A stretch of DNA of 64,000 nt from Allodiplogaster sudhausi (GCA_945643635.1 CALZFC010000248.1:3358501-3422500); one strand, 5' to 3'. Positions 1-16,300 are shown, counted from the first letter of the stretch. A program made the numbers and translations. Notes: a model not told the origin generated them from the letters alone.

Positions 1-660
1 TCTGTGCGGACGTGCGGACGTCCGTGTCTGTGCGGAGTATGGACATGCCTATACTGTCGGCATGTCCATACCGTCGGCATGTCCATACTTTGGCATGGGC
101 CATACTGTCGGCATGTCCATACTGTCGGCATGTCCATACTGTCGGCATGTCCATACTGTCGGCATGTCCATACTGTCGGCATGCCTATACTGTCGGCATG
201 CCATACTGTCGGCATGTCCATACTGTCGGCATGCCCATACTGTCGGCATGTCCATACTGTCGGCATGCCCATACTGTCGGCATGCCCATTCTTTGGGCAT
301 GTGTCGGCATGCCCATACTCTCGGCATGTCCATACTGTCGGCATGCCCATACTGTGGGAATGCCCTACACTGTGGAATGCCCACACTGTCGGCATGCCCG
401 TACTGTCGGCATGTCCATACTGTCGGCATGTCCATACTGTCGGCATGCCCATACTCTCGGCATGCCCAAAGTGTCGACAGTATGGGCATGCCAACAGATT
501 GGGCATGCCGACAGTATGGACATGCCGACAGTATAGGCATGCCGACAGTATGGACATGCCGACAGTATGTGCATGCGACAGTATGGGCATGCCAATAGTA
601 TGGACATGCCGATAGTATGGACATGCCGACAGTATAGGCATCCCGACAGTATGGACATGC
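1..660. repeat. 17-bp satellite block 1, forward then inverted
   Basis: From about 45 to 470 the word CATGTCCATACTGTCGG repeats every 17 bp with small changes (CATGCCCATAC, CATACTCTCGG). Near 470 the orientation flips, and the reverse complement (GACAGTATGGACATGCC) repeats to about 660, where the 18-bp family starts. The two opposed arms could pair into a long hairpin. Bases 6-34 carry a boundary motif that recurs at 1,620-1,648 and outside the array at 31,312-31,340. Confidence 0.93.
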
Positions 661-1600
661 ACGGACGACGGACGTCCGCACGGACACGGACGTCCGCACG
701 GACAACGGACGTCCGCACGGACACGGACGTCCGCACGGACACGGACGTCCGCACGGACAACGGACGTCCTCACGGACGACGGACATCCGCACGGACAACG
801 GACGTCCACACGGACGTCCGCACGGACACGGACGTTCGCACGGACAAACGGACGTCCGCACGGACATGGACGTCCGCACGGACACGGACGTCCGCACGGA
901 CAACGGACGTCCGCACGGACACGGACGTCCGCACGGACACGGACGTCCGCACGGACGGACGTCCGCACGGACACGGACGTCCGCACGGACGACCGCACGG
1001 ACACGGACGTCCGCACGGACAACGGACGTCCGCACGGACATGGACGTCCGCACGGACAACGGACGTCCGCACGGACAACGGACGTCCGCACGGACACCGA
1101 CGTTCGCACGGACAACGGACCGTCCGCACGGACACGGACGTCCGCACGGACACGGACGTCCGCACGGACAATGGACGTCCGCCCGGACACGGACGTCCGC
1201 ACGGACACGGACGTCCGCACGGACACGGACGTCCGCACGGACAACGGACGTCCGCACGGACACGGACGTCCGCACGGACACGGACGTCCGCACGGACACG
1301 GACGTCCGCACGGACACGGACGTCCGCACGGACACGGACGTCCGCACGGACACGGACGTCCGCACGGACACGGACGTCCGCACGGACGACCGCACGGACA
1401 CGGACGTCCGCACGGACAACGGACGTCCGCACGGACATGGACGTCCGCACGGACAACGGACGTCCGCACGGACACGGACGTCCGCACGGACGACGGACGT
1501 CCGCACGGACACGGACGTCCGCACGGACACGGACGTCAGCACGGACACGGACGTCCGCACTGACACGGACGTCCGCACGGACAACGGACCTCCGTGTCCG
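660..1600. repeat. 18/19-bp satellite segment within the first 1,614-bp higher-order unit
   Basis: This is 18/19-bp family only. It ends in an orientation switch near 1,590, where ...CCGCACGGACAACGGACC is followed by TCCGTGTCCGTGCGGACG, that is, inverted units. The switch leads into the repeated boundary motif at 1,620-1,648 and the second 17-bp block. Confidence 0.9.
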
Positions 1601-1614
1601 TGCGGACGTCCGTG

Positions 1615-2275
1615 TCTGTGCGGACGTGCGGACGTCCGTGTCTGTGCGGAGTATGGACATGCCTATACTGTCGGCATGTCCATACCGTCGGCAATGTCCA
1701 TACTTTGGGCATGGCCATACTGTGGCATGTCCATACTGTCGGCATGTCCATACTGTCGGCATGTCCATACTGTCGGCATGTCCATACTGTCGGCATGCCT
1801 ATACTGTCGGCATGTCCATACTGTCGGCATGTCCATACTGTCGGCATGCCATACTGTCGGCATGTCCATACTGTCGGCATGCCCATACTGTCGGCATGCC
1901 CATTCTTTGGGCATGTGTCGGCATGCCCATACTCTCGCATGTCCATACTGTCGGCATGCCCATACTGTGGGAATGCCCATACTGTGGGAATGCCCACACT
2001 GTCGGCATGCCCGTACTGTCGGCATGTCCATACTGTCGGCATGTCCATACTGTCGGCATGCCCATACTCTCGGCATGCCCAAAGTGTCGACAGTATGGGC
2101 ATGCCAACAGTATGGGCATGCCGACAGTATGGACATGCCGACAGTATAGGCATGCCGACAGTATGGACATGCCGACAGTATGTGCATGCCGACAGTATGG
2201 GCATGCCAATAGTATGGACATGCCGATAGTATGGACATGCCGACAGTATAGGCATCCCGACAGTATGGACATGCA
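1615..2275. repeat. 17-bp satellite block 2, near copy of block 1
   Basis: The block starts with the same bases as the window start (TCTGTGCGGACGTGCGGACG), offset by 1,614 bp. It has the same layout: forward 17-bp units to about 2,090, then inverted units to about 2,275, then the 18-bp family. This defines a higher-order unit of 1,614 bp, of which block 1 plus 660-1,614 is one full copy. Confidence 0.9.
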
Positions 2276-5200
2276 CGGACGACGGACGTCCGCACGGACA
2301 CGGACGTCCGCACGGACAACGGACGGTCCGCACGGACACGGACGTCCGCACGGACACGGACGTCCGCACGGACAACGGACGTCCTCACGGACGACGGACA
2401 TCCGCACGGACAACGGACGTCCACACGGACGTCCGCACGGACACGGACGTTCGCACGGACAACGGACGTCCGCACGGACAGGACCGTCCGCACGGACAGG
2501 ACGTCCGCACGGACAACGGACGTCCGCACGGACACGGACGTCCGCACGGACACGGACGTCCGCACGGACAATGGACGTCCGCCCGGACACGGACGTCCGC
2601 ACGGACACGGACGTCCGCACCGACACGGACGTCCGCACGGACAACGGACGTCCGCACGGACACGGACGCCGCACGGACACGGACGTCCGCACGGACACGG
2701 ACGTCCGCACGGACACGGACGTCCGCGGACACGGACGGGGACACGTCCGCACGGACAACGGACGTCCGCACGGACACGGGACGTCCGCACGGACACGGAC
2801 GTCCCGCACGGACAACGGACGTCCGCACGGACACGGACGTCCGCAAGGACACGGACGTCCGCACGGACACGGACGTCCGCACGGACACGGACGTCCGCAC
2901 GGAAAACGGACGTCCGCACGGACACGGACGTCCGCACGGACGACGGACGTCCGCACTGGACCACGGACGTCCGCACGGACACGGACGTCCGCACGGACAC
3001 GGACGTCCGCACGGACACGGACGTCCGCACGGACACGGACGTCCGCACGGACGACGGATGTCCCGCACGGACACGGACGTCCGCACGGACAATGGACGTC
3101 CGCACGGACACGGACGGTCCGCACGGACACGGACGTCCGCACGGACACGGACGTCCGCACGGACAACGGACGTCCTCACGGACGACGGACGGTCCGCACG
3201 GACAACGGACGTCCACACGGACGTCCGCACGGACACGGACGTCCGCACGGACAACGGACGTCCGCACGGACATGGACGTCCGCACGGACACGGACGTCCG
3301 CACGGACACGGACGTCCGCACGGACGACGGACGTCCGCACGGACACGGGACGTCCGCACGGACGACGGACGTCCGCACGGACACGGACGTCCGCACGGAC
3401 AACGGACGTCCACACGGACGTCCGCACGGACACGGACGTCCGCACGGACAACGGACGTCCGCACGGACAGGACGTCCGCACGGACACGGACGTCCGCACG
3501 GACACGGACGTCCGCACGGACGACGGACGTCCGCACGGACACGGACGTCCGCAAGGACAACGGACGTCCGCACGGACACGGACGTCCGCACGGACACGGA
3601 CGTCCGCACGGACGACGGACGTCCGCACGGACACGGACGTCCGCACGGACAACGGACGTCCGCACTGACACGGACGTCCGCACGGACAAGGACGTCCGCA
3701 CCGACACGGACGTCCGCACGGACACGGACGTCCGCACGGACACGGACGTCCGCACGGACACGGACGTCCGCACGGAAACGGACGTCCGCACGGACACGGA
3801 CGTCCGCACGGACGACGGACGTCCGCACGGACACGGACGTCCGCACGGACGACGGACGTCCGCACGGACACGGACGTCCGCACGGACAACGGACGTCCGC
3901 ACGGACACGGACGTCCGCACGGACACGGACGTCCGCACGGACACGGACGTCCGCACGGACACGGACGTCCGCACGGACACGGACGTCCGCACGGACGACG
4001 GACGTCCGCACTGACACGGACGTCCGCACGGACAACGGACGTCCGCACCGACACGGACGTCCGCACGGACACGGACGTCCGCACGGACAACGGACGTCCG
4101 CACGGACAACGGACGTCCGCACGGACACGGACGTCCGCACGGACACGGACGTCCGCACGGACACGGACGTCCGCACGGACACGGACGTCCGCACGGACAC
4201 GGACGTCCGCACGGACAACGGACGTCCGCACGGACACGGACGTCCGCACGGACACGGACGTCCGCACGGACAACGGACGTCCGCACGGACACGGACGTCC
4301 GCACGGACACGGACGTCCGGGCACGGACACGGACGTCCGCACGGACACGGACGTCCGCACGGAAAACGGACGTCCGCACGGACACGGACGTCCGCACGGA
4401 CGACGGACGTCCGCACGGACGACGGACGTCCGCACGGACGACGGACGTCCGCACTGACGAGGGACGTCCGCACGGACACGGACGTCCGCACGGACAACGG
4501 ACGTCCGCACGGACACGGACGTCCGCACGGACACGGACGTCCGCACGGACACGGACGTCCGCACGGACAACGGACGTCCGCACGGACACACGGACGTCCG
4601 CACGGACACGGACGTCCGCACGGACAACGGACGTCCGCACGGACACGGACGTCCGCACGGACACGGACGTCCGCACGGACACGGACGTCCGCACGGACAC
4701 GGACGTCCGCACGGACACGGACGTCCGCACGGACGACGGACGTCCGCACGGACACGGACGTCCGCACGGACGACGGACGTCCGCACGGACACGGACGTCC
4801 GCACGGACATGGACGTCCGCACGGACACGGACGTCCGCACGGACAACGGACGTCCGCACGGACACGGACGTCCGCACGGACACGGACGTCCGCACGGACA
4901 CGGACGTCCGCACGGACAACGGACGTCCGCACGGACACGGACGTCCGCACGGACGACGGACGTCCGCACGGACACGGACGTCCGCACGGACAACGGACGT
5001 CCGCACTGACACGGACGTCCGCACGGACAACGGACGTCCGCACCGACACGGACGTCCGCACGGACACGGACGTCCGCACGGACACGGACGTCCGCACGGA
5101 CAACGGACGTCCGCACGGACACGGACGTCCGCACGGACGACGGACGTCCGCACGGACAACGGACGTCCACACGGAACGTCCGCACGGACACGGACGTCCG

Positions 5201-8200
5201 CACGGACAACGGACGTCCGCACGGACATGGACGTCCGCACGGACACGGACGTCCGCACGGACGACGGACGTCCGCACGGACACGGACGTCCGCACGGACA
5301 CGGACGTCCGCACGGACACGGACGTCCGCACGGACACGGACGTCCGCACGGACACGGACGTCCGCACGGACACGGACGTCCACGTCCGCACGGACGACGG
5401 ACGTCCGCACGGACACGGACGTCCGCACGGACACGGACGTCCGCACGGACACGGACGTCCGCACGGACAACGGACGTCCGCACGGACACGGACGTCCGCA
5501 CGGACACGGACGTCCGCACGGACACGGACGTCCGCACGGACAACAGACGTCCGCACGGACACGACGTCCGCACGGACAACGGACGTCCGCACGGACGCGG
5601 ACGTCCGCACGGACACCGGACGTCCGTGCGGACAACGGACGTCCGCACGGACACGGACGTCCGCACGGACACGGACGTCCGCACGGACACGGACGTCCGC
5701 ACGGACAACGGACGTCCGCACGGACACGGACGTCCGCACGGACACGGACGTCCGCACGGACACGGACGTCCGCACGGACACGGACGTCCGCACGGACACG
5801 GACGTCCGCACGGACAACGGACGTCCGCACGGACACGGACGTCCGCACGGACACGGACGTCCGCACGGACAACGGACGTCCGCACGGACACGGACGTCCG
5901 CACGGACACGGACGTCCGCACGGACACGGACGTCCGCACGGACACGGACGTCCGCACGGAAAACGGACGTCCGCACGGACACGGACGTCCGCACGGACAC
6001 GGACGTCCGCACGGACACGGACGTCCGCACGGACACGGACGTCCGCACGGACACGGACGTCCGCACGGACACGGACGTCCGCACGGACACGGACGTCCGC
6101 ACGGACACGGACGTCCGCACGGACACGGACGTCCGCACGGACACGGACGTCCGCACGGACAACGGACGTCCGCACGGACACGGACGTCCGCACGGACACG
6201 GACGTCCGCACGGACACGGACGTCCGCACGGACAACGGACGTCCGCACGGACGACGGACGTCCGCACGGAAACGGACGTCCACACGGACGTCCGCACGGA
6301 CACGGACGTCCGCACGGACAACGGACGTCCGCACGGACACGGACGTCCGCACGGACACGGACGTCCGCACGGACACGGACGTCCGCACGGACACGGGACG
6401 TCCGCACGGACACGGACGTCCGCACGGACAACGGACGTCCGCACGGACGACGGACACGTCCGCACGGACAACGGACGTCCACACGGACGTCCGCACGGAC
6501 CACGGACGTCCGCACGGACAACGGACGTCCGCACGGACATGGACGTCCGCACGGACACGGACGTCCGCACGGACACGGACGTCCGCACGGACGACGGACG
6601 TCCGCACGGACACGGACGTCCGCACGGACAACGGACGTCCGCACGGACACGGACGTCCGCACGGACACGGACGTCCGCACGGACGACGGACGTCCGCACG
6701 GACACGGACGTCCGCACGGACACGGACGTCCGCACGGACACGGACGTCCGCACGGACAACGGACGTCCGCACGGACACGGACGTCCGCACGGACACGGAC
6801 GTCCGCACGGACAACGGACGTCCGCACGGACACGGACGTCCGCACGGACACGGACGTCCGCACGGACACGGACGTCCGCACGGACACGGACGTCCGCACG
6901 GACACGGACGTCCGCACGGACAACGGACGTCCGCACGGACACGGACGTCCGCACGGGACACGGACGTCCGCACGGACAACGGACGTCCGCACGGGGACAC
7001 GGACGTCCGCACGGACACGGACGTCCGCACGGACACGGACGTCCGCACGGACACGGACGTCCGCACGGACACGGACGTCCGCACGGACACGGACGTCCGC
7101 ACGGACGACGGACGTCCGCACGGACAACGGACGTCCGCACGGACACGGACGTCCGCACGGACACGGACGTCCGCACGGACACGGACGTCCGCACGGACAA
7201 CGGACGTCCGCACGGACACGGACGTCCGCACGGACGACGGACGTCCGCACGGACACGGACGTCCGCACGGACAACGGACGTCCGCACGGACACGGACGTC
7301 CGCACGGACAACGGACGTCCGCACGGACACGGACGTCCGCACGGACACGGACGTCCGCACGGACACGGACGTCCGCACGGACAACGGACGTCCGCACGGA
7401 CACCGACGTCCGCACGGACACGGACGTCCGCACGGACAACGGACGTCCACACGGACGTCCGCACGGACACGGACGTCCGCACGGACAACGGACGTCCGCA
7501 CGGACACGGACGTCCGCACGGACACGGACGTCCGCACGGACGACGGGACGTCCGCACGGACACGGACGTCCGCACGGACACGGACGTCCGCACGGACACG
7601 GACGTCCGCACGGACAACGGACGTCCGCACGGACAACGGACGTCCGCACGGACACGGACGTCCGCACGGACACGGACGTCCGCACGGACACGGACGTCCG
7701 CACGGACACGGACGTCCGCACGGACACGGACGTCCGCACGGAAAACGGACGTCCGCACGGACACGGACGTCCGCACGGACACGGACGTCCGCACGGACAC
7801 GGACGTCCGCCACGGACAACAGGGACGTCCGCACGGACGACGGACGTCCGCACGGACACGGACGTCCGCACGGACATGGACGTCCGCACGGACAGGGACG
7901 GACGTCCGCACGGACAACGGACGTCCGCACGGACACGGACGTCCGCACGGACACGGACGTCCGCACGGACACGGACGTCCGCACGGACACGGACGTCCGC
8001 ACGGACACGGACGTCCGCACGGACACGGACGTCCGCACGGACACGGACGTCCGCACGGACACGGACGTCCGCACGGACACGGACGTCCGCACGGACACGG
8101 ACGTCCGCACGGACACGGACGTCCGCACGGACACGGACGTCCGCACGGACACGGACGTCCGCACGGACACGGACGTCCGCACGGACAACGGACGTCCGCA

Positions 8201-10029
8201 CGGACACGGACGTCCGCACGGACACGGACGTCCGCACGGACAACGGACGTCCGCACGGACACGGACGTCCGCACGGACACGGACGTCCGCACGGACACGG
8301 ACGTCGCGCACGGACACGGACGTCCGCACGGAAAACGGACGTCCGCACGGACACGGACGTCCGCACGGACGACGGACGTCCGCACGGACACGGACGTCCG
8401 CACGGACACGGACGTCCGCACGGACACGGACGTCCGCACGGACACGGACGTCCGCACGGACACGGACGTCCGCACGGACACGGACGTCCGCACGGACGAC
8501 GGACGTCCGCACGGACACGGACGTCCGCACGGACAACGGACGTCCGCACGGACACGGACGTCCGCACGGACACGGACGTCCGCACGGACACGGACGTCCG
8601 CACGGACAACGGACGTCCGCACGGACACGGACGTCCGCACGGACAAACGGACGTCCACACGGACGTCCGCACGGACACGGACGTCCGCACGGACAACGGA
8701 CGTCCGCACGGACACGGACGTCCGCACGGACACGGACGTCCGCACGGACACGGACGTCCGCACGGACGACGGACGTCCGCACGGACACGGACGTCCGCAC
8801 GGACACGGATCCGCACGGAAAACGGACGTCCGCACGGACACGGACGTCCGCACGGACGACGGACGTCCGCACGGACACGGACGTCCGCACGGACAACGGA
8901 CGTCCGCACGGACGACGGACGTCCGCACGGACACGGACGTCCGCACGGACACGGACGTCCGCACGGACACGGACGTCCGCACGGACACGGACGTCCGCAC
9001 GGACGACGGGACGTCCGCACGGACACGGACGTCCGCACGGACAACGGACGTCCGCACGGACACGGACGTCCGCACGGAAAACGGACGTCCGCACCGACAC
9101 GGACGTCCGCACGGACACGGACGTCCGCACGGACAACGGACGTCCGCACGGACACGGACGTCCGCACGGACACGGACGTCCGCACGGACACGGACGTCCG
9201 CACGGACACGGACGTCCGCACGGACAGGGACGTCCGCACGGACAACGGACGTCCGCACGGACACGGACGTCCGCACGGACACGGACGTCCGCACGGACAC
9301 GGACGTCCGCACGGACACGGACGTCCGCACGGACACGGACGTCCGCACGGGACACGGACGTCCGCACGGACACGGACGTCCGCACGGAAAACGGACGTCC
9401 GCACGGGACACGGACGTCCGCACGGACACGGACGTCCGCACGGACGACGGACGTCCGCACGGACAACGGACGTCCGCACGGACACGGACGTCCGCACGGA
9501 CACGGACGTCCGCACGGACAACGGACGTCCGCACGGACACGGACGTCCGCACGGACACGGACGTCCGCACGGACACGGACGTCCGCACGGACACGGACGT
9601 CCGCACGGACACGGACGTCCGCACGGAAACGGACGTCCGCACGGACACGGACGTCCGCACGGACGACGGACGTCCGCACGGACACGGACGTCCGCACGGA
9701 CACGGACGTCCGCACGGACACGGACGTCCGCACGGACACGGACGTCCGCACGGACACGGACGTCCGCACGGACACGGACGTCCGCACGGACGACGGACGT
9801 CCGCACGGACACGGACGTCCGCACGGACAACGGACGTCCGCATGACACGGACGTCCGCACGGACAACGGACGTCCGCACCGACACGGACGTCCGCACGGA
9901 CACGGACGTCCGCACGGACAACGGACGTCCGCACGGACACGGACGTCCGCACGGACACGGACGTCCGCACGGACACGGACGTCCGCACGGACACGGACGT
10001 CCGCACGGACAGGACGTCCGCACGGACAC

Positions 10030-10355
10030 CGGTCCATACTGGTCGGCTGCCCACACGGAATGCCCATACTGTCGGGACGCCCACACTGACACGGCATGCC
10101 CGTACTGTCGGCATGTCCATACTGTCGGCATGTCCATACTGTCGGCATGCCCATACTCCGGCATGCCCAAAGTGTCGACAGTACGGGCATGCCAACAGGA
10201 ACGGGCATGCCGACAGTATGGACATGCCGACAGTATAGGCAGGCCGACCGTATGGACATGCCGACAGTATGTGCATGCCGACAGTACGGGCGTGCCAATA
10301 GTATGGACGTGCCGATAGTACGGACGTGCCGACAGGACAGGCATCCCCGACAGGA
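10030..10355. repeat. Degenerate 17-bp satellite block 3
   Basis: A shorter, diverged version of the 17-bp block lies about 8 kb from block 2. Many units are intermediate in sequence between the two families. For example, GTATGG becomes GTACGG and GGACATGCCGACAG becomes GGACGTGCCGACAGG. It retains the forward-then-inverted order, with the switch at about 10,170. Confidence 0.85.
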
Positions 10356-13300
10356 CACGGACGTCCGCACGGACGACGGACGTCCGCACGGACACGGACG
10401 TCCGCACGGACAACGGACGTCCGCACGGACACGGACGTCCGCACGGACACGGACGTCCGCACGGACAACGGACGTCCGCACGGACGACGACGGACACGTC
10501 CGCACGGACAACGGACGTCCACACGGACGTCCGCACGGACACGGACGTCCGCACGGACAACGGACGTCCGCACGGACACGGACGTCCGCACGGACACGGA
10601 CGTCCGCACGGACAACGGACGTCCGCACGGACACGGACGTCCGCACGGACACGGACGTCCGCACGGACACGGACGTCCGCACGGACACGGACGTCCGCAC
10701 GGACACGGACGTCCGCACGGACACGGACGTCCGCACGGACACGGACGTCCGCACGGACACGGACGTCCGCACGGACACGGACGTCCGCACGGACACGGAC
10801 GTCCGCACGGACACGGACGTCCGCACGGACACGGACGTCCGCACGGACAACGGACGTCCGCACGGACACGGACGTCCGCACGGACACGGACGTCCGCACG
10901 GACAACGGACGTCCGCACGGACACGGACGTCCGCACGGACACGGACGTCCGCACGGACACGGACGTCCGCACGGACACGGACGTCCGCACGGAAAACGGA
11001 CGTCCGCACGGACACGGACGTCCGCACGGACACGGACGTCCGCACGGACACGGACGTCCGCACGGACACGGACGTCCGCACGGACACGGACGTCCGCACG
11101 GACACGGACGTCCGCACGGACACGGACGTCCGCACGGACACGGACGTCCGCACGGACAACGGACGTCCGCACGGACAACGGACGTCCGCACGGACACGGA
11201 CGTCCGCACGGACACGGACGTCCGCACGGACACGGACGTCCGCACGGACAACGGACGTCCGCACGGACGACGGACGTCCGCACGGACAACGGACGTCCAC
11301 ACGGACGTCCGCACGGACACGGACGTCCGCACGGACAACGGACGTCCGCACGGACACGGACGTCCGCACGGACACGGACGTCCGCACGGACACGGACGTC
11401 CGCACGGACACGGACGTCCGCACGGACACGGACGTCCGCACGGACACGGACGTCCGCACGGACACGGACGTCCGCACGGACACGGACGTCCCACACGGAC
11501 GTCCGCACGGACACGGACGTCCGCACGGACACGGACGTCCGCACGGACACGGACGTCCGCACGGACACGGACGTCCGCACGGACACGGACGTCCGCACGG
11601 ACACGGACGTCCGCACGGACACGGACGTCCGCACGGACAACGGACGTCCGCACGGACACGGACGTCCGCACGGACACGGACGTCCGCACGGACACGGACG
11701 TCCGCACGGACACGGACGTCCGCACGGACACGGACGTCCGCACGGACACGGACGTCCGCACGGACAACGGACGTCCGCACGGACACGGACGTCCGCACGG
11801 ACACGGACGTCCGCACGGACACGGACGTCCGCACGGACACGGACGTCCGCACGGAAAACGGACGTCCGCACGGACACGGACGTCCGCACGGACGACGGAC
11901 GTCCGCACGGACACGGACGTCCGCACGGACACGGACGTCCGCACGGACACGGACGTCCGCACGGACACGGACGTCCGCACGGACACGGACGTCCGCACGG
12001 ACACGGACGTCCGCACGGACACGGACGTCCGCACGGACACGGACGTCCGCACGGACACGGACGTCCGCACGGACACGGACGTCCGCACGGACACGGACGT
12101 CCGCACGGACAACGGACGTCCGCACCGGACACGGACGTCCGCACGGACACGGACGTCCGCACGGACAACGGACGTCCGGGACACGGACGTCCGCACGGAC
12201 ACGGACGTCCGCACGGACACGGACGTCCGCACGGACACGGACGTCCGCACGGACACGGACGTCCGCACGGACACGGACGTCCGCACGGACACGGACGTCC
12301 GCACGGACACGGACGTCCGCACGGACACGGACGTCCGCACGGACACGGACGTCCGCACGGACACGGACGTCCGCACGGACACGGACGTCCGCACGGACAC
12401 GGACGTCCGCACGGACACGGACGTCCGCACGGAAACGGACGTCCGCACGGACACGGACGTCCGCACGGACACGGACGTCCGCACGGACACGGACGTCCGC
12501 ACGGACAACGGACGTCCGCACGGACACGGACGTCCGCACGGACACGGACGTCCGCACGGACACGGACGTCCGCACGGACACGGACGTCCGCACGGACACG
12601 GACGTCCGCACGGACACGGACGTCCGCACGGACACGGACGTCCGCACGGACACGGACGTCCGCACGGACACGGACGTCCGCACGGACACGGACGTCCGCA
12701 CGGACACGGACGTCCGCACGGACACGGACGTCCGCACGGACACGGACGTCCGCACGGACACGGACGTCCGCACGGACACGGACGTCCGCACGGACACGGA
12801 CGTCCGCACGGACACACGGACGTCCGCACGGACACGGACGTCCGCACGGACACGGACGTCCGCACGGACAACGGACGTCCGCACGGACACGGACGTCCGC
12901 ACGGACACGGACGTCCGCACGGACACGGACGTCCGCACGGACACGGACGTCCGCACGGACACGGACGTCCGCACGGACAACGGACGTCCGCACGGACACG
13001 GACGTCCGCACGGACGACGGACGTCCGCACGGACACGGACGTCCGCACGGACACGGACGTCCGCACGGACACGGACGTCCGCACGGACACGGACGTCCGC
13101 ACGGACACGGACGTCCGCACGGACACGGACGTCCGCACGGACACGGACGTCCGCACGGACACGGACGTCCGCACGGACACGGACGTCCGCACGGACACGG
13201 ACGTCCGCACGGACAACGGACGTCCAACGGGACGTCCGCACGGACACGGACGTCCGCACGGACACGGACGTCCGCACGGACACGGACGTCCGCACGGACA

Positions 13301-16300
13301 CGGACGTCCGCACGGACACGGACGTCCGCACGGACACGGACGTCCGCACGGACGACGGACGTCCGCACGGACACGGACGTCCGCACGGACAACGGACGTC
13401 CGCACGGACACGGACGTCCGCACGGACACGGACGTCCGCACGGACACGGACGTCCGCACGGACACGGACGTCCGCACGGACAACGGACGTCCGCACGGAC
13501 ACGGACGTCCGCACGGACAACGGACGTCCGCACGGACACGGACGTCCGCACGGACACGGACGTCCGCACGGACACGGACGTCCGCACGGACAACGGACGT
13601 CCGCACGGACACGGACGTCCGCACGGACACGGACGTCCGCACGGACACGGACGTCCGCACGGACACGGACGTCCGCACGGACAACGGACGTCCGCACGGA
13701 CACGGACGTCCGCACGGACACGGACGTCCGCACGGACACGGACGTCCGCACGGACACGGACGTCCGCACGGACACGGACGTCCGCACGGACACGGACGTC
13801 CGCACGGACACGGACGTCCGCACGGACACGGACGTCCGCCACGGACACGGACGTCCGCACGGACAACGGACGTCCGCACGGACACGGACGTCCGCACGGA
13901 CACGGACGTCCGCACGGACAACGGACGTCCGCACGGACACGGACGTCCGCACGGACACGGACGTCCGCACGGACACGGACGTCCGCACGGACACGGACGT
14001 CCGCACGGACACGGACGTCCGCACGGACACGGACGTCCGCACGGACACGGACGTCCGCACGGACACGGACGTCCGCACGGACACGGACGTCCGCACGGAC
14101 ACGGACGTCCGCACGGACACGGACGTCCGCACGGACACGGACGTCCGCACGGACACGGACGTCCGCACGGACACGGACGTCCGCACGGACACGGACGTCC
14201 GCACGGACAATGGACGTCCGCACGGACACGGACGTCCGCACGGACACGGACGTCCGCACGGACACGGACGTCCGCACGGACAACGGACGTCCGCACGGAC
14301 GACGGACGTCCGCACGGACAACGGACGTCCACACGGACGTCCGCACGGACACGGACGTCCGCACGGACACGGACGTCCGCACGGACACGGACGTCCGCAC
14401 GGACACGGACGTCCGCACGGACACGGACGTCCGCACGGACACGGACGTCCGCACGGACACGGACGTCCGCACGGACAACGGACGTCCGCACGGACACGGA
14501 CGTCCGCACGGACAACGGACGTCCCACACGGACGTCCGCACGGACACGGACGTCCGCACGGACAACGGACGTCCGCACGGACACGGACGTCCGCACGGAC
14601 ACGGACGTCCGCACGGACACGGACGTCCGCACGGACACGGACGTCCGCACGGACACGGACGTCCGCACGGACAACGGACGTCCGCACGGACACGGACGTC
14701 CGCACGGACACGGACGTCCGCACGGACGACGGACGTCCGCACGGACACGGACGTCCGCACGGACAACGGACGTCCGCACGGACACGGACGTCCGCACGGA
14801 CAACGGACGTCCGCACGGACACGGACGTCCGCACGGACACGGACGTCCGCACGGACAACGGACGTCCGCACGGACACGGACGTCCGCACGGACACGGACG
14901 TCCGCACGGACACGGACGTCCGCACGGACACGGACGTCCGCACGGACACGGACGTCCGCACGGACACGGACGTCCGCACGGACACGGACGTCCGCACGGA
15001 CACGGACGTCCGCACGGACAACGGACGTCCGCACGGACACGGACGTCCGCACGGACACGGACGTCCGCACGGACACGGACGTCCGCACGGACACGGACGT
15101 CCGCACGGACACGGACGTCCGCACGGACACGGACGTCCGCACGGACGACGGACGTCCGCACGGACAACGGACGTCCGCACGGACACGGACGTCCGCACGG
15201 ACACGGACGTCCGCACGGACACGGACGTCCGCACGGACAACGGACGTCCGCACGGACACGGACGTCCGCACGGACGACGGACGTCCGCACGGACACGGAC
15301 GTCCGCACGGACAACGGACGTCCGCACTGACACGGACGTCCGCACGGACAACGGACGTCCGCACGGACACGGACGTCCGCACGGACACGGACGTCCGCAC
15401 GGACACGGACGTCCGCACGGACAACGGACGTCCGCACGGACACGGACGTCCGCACGGACGACGGACGTCCGCACGGACAACGGACGTCCACACGGACGTC
15501 CGCACGGACACGGACGTCCGCACGGACAACGGACGTCCGCACGGACACGGACGTCCGCACGGACACGGACGTCCGCACGGACACGGACGTCCGCACGGAC
15601 ACGGACGTCCGCACGGACGACGGACGTCCGCACGGACACGGACGTCCGCACGGACAACGGACGTCCGCACGGACACGGACGTCCGCACGGACACGGACGT
15701 CCGCACGGACGACGGACGTCCGCACGGACACGGACGTCCGCACGGACAACGGACGTCCGCACGGACACGGACGTCCGCACGGACAACGGACGTCCGCACG
15801 GACACGGACGTCCGCACGGACACGGACGTCCGCACGGACACGGACGTCCGCACGGACACGGACGTCCGCACGGACGACGGACGTCCGCACGGACACGGAC
15901 GTCCGCACGGACAATGGACGTCCGCACGGACAGGGACGTCCGCACGGACAACGGACGTCCGCACGGACACGGACGTCCGCACGGACACGGACGTCCGCAC
16001 GGACAACGGACGTCCGCACGGACACGGACGTCCGCACGGACACGGACGTCCGCACGGACACGGACGTCCGCACGGACACGGACGTCCGCACGGACACGGA
16101 CGTCCGCACGGACACGGACGTCCGCACGGACACGGACGTCCGCACGGACACGGACGTCCGCACGGACACGGACGTCCGCACGGACACGGACGTCCGCACG
16201 GACACGGACGTCCGCACGGACAACGGACGTCCGCACGGACACGGACGTCCGCACGGACACGGACGTCCGCACGGACAACGGACGTCCGCACGGACACGGA

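Noticed and set aside
49..2290. Cys/His-containing repeats (SILSACPYCRHVHTVGM and similar) that resemble zinc-finger-like repeats
   Set aside because: They are translations of the 17-bp repeat; the 17-residue period is simply three units. The same composition appears in several frames, and spacing does not match a zinc-finger family.
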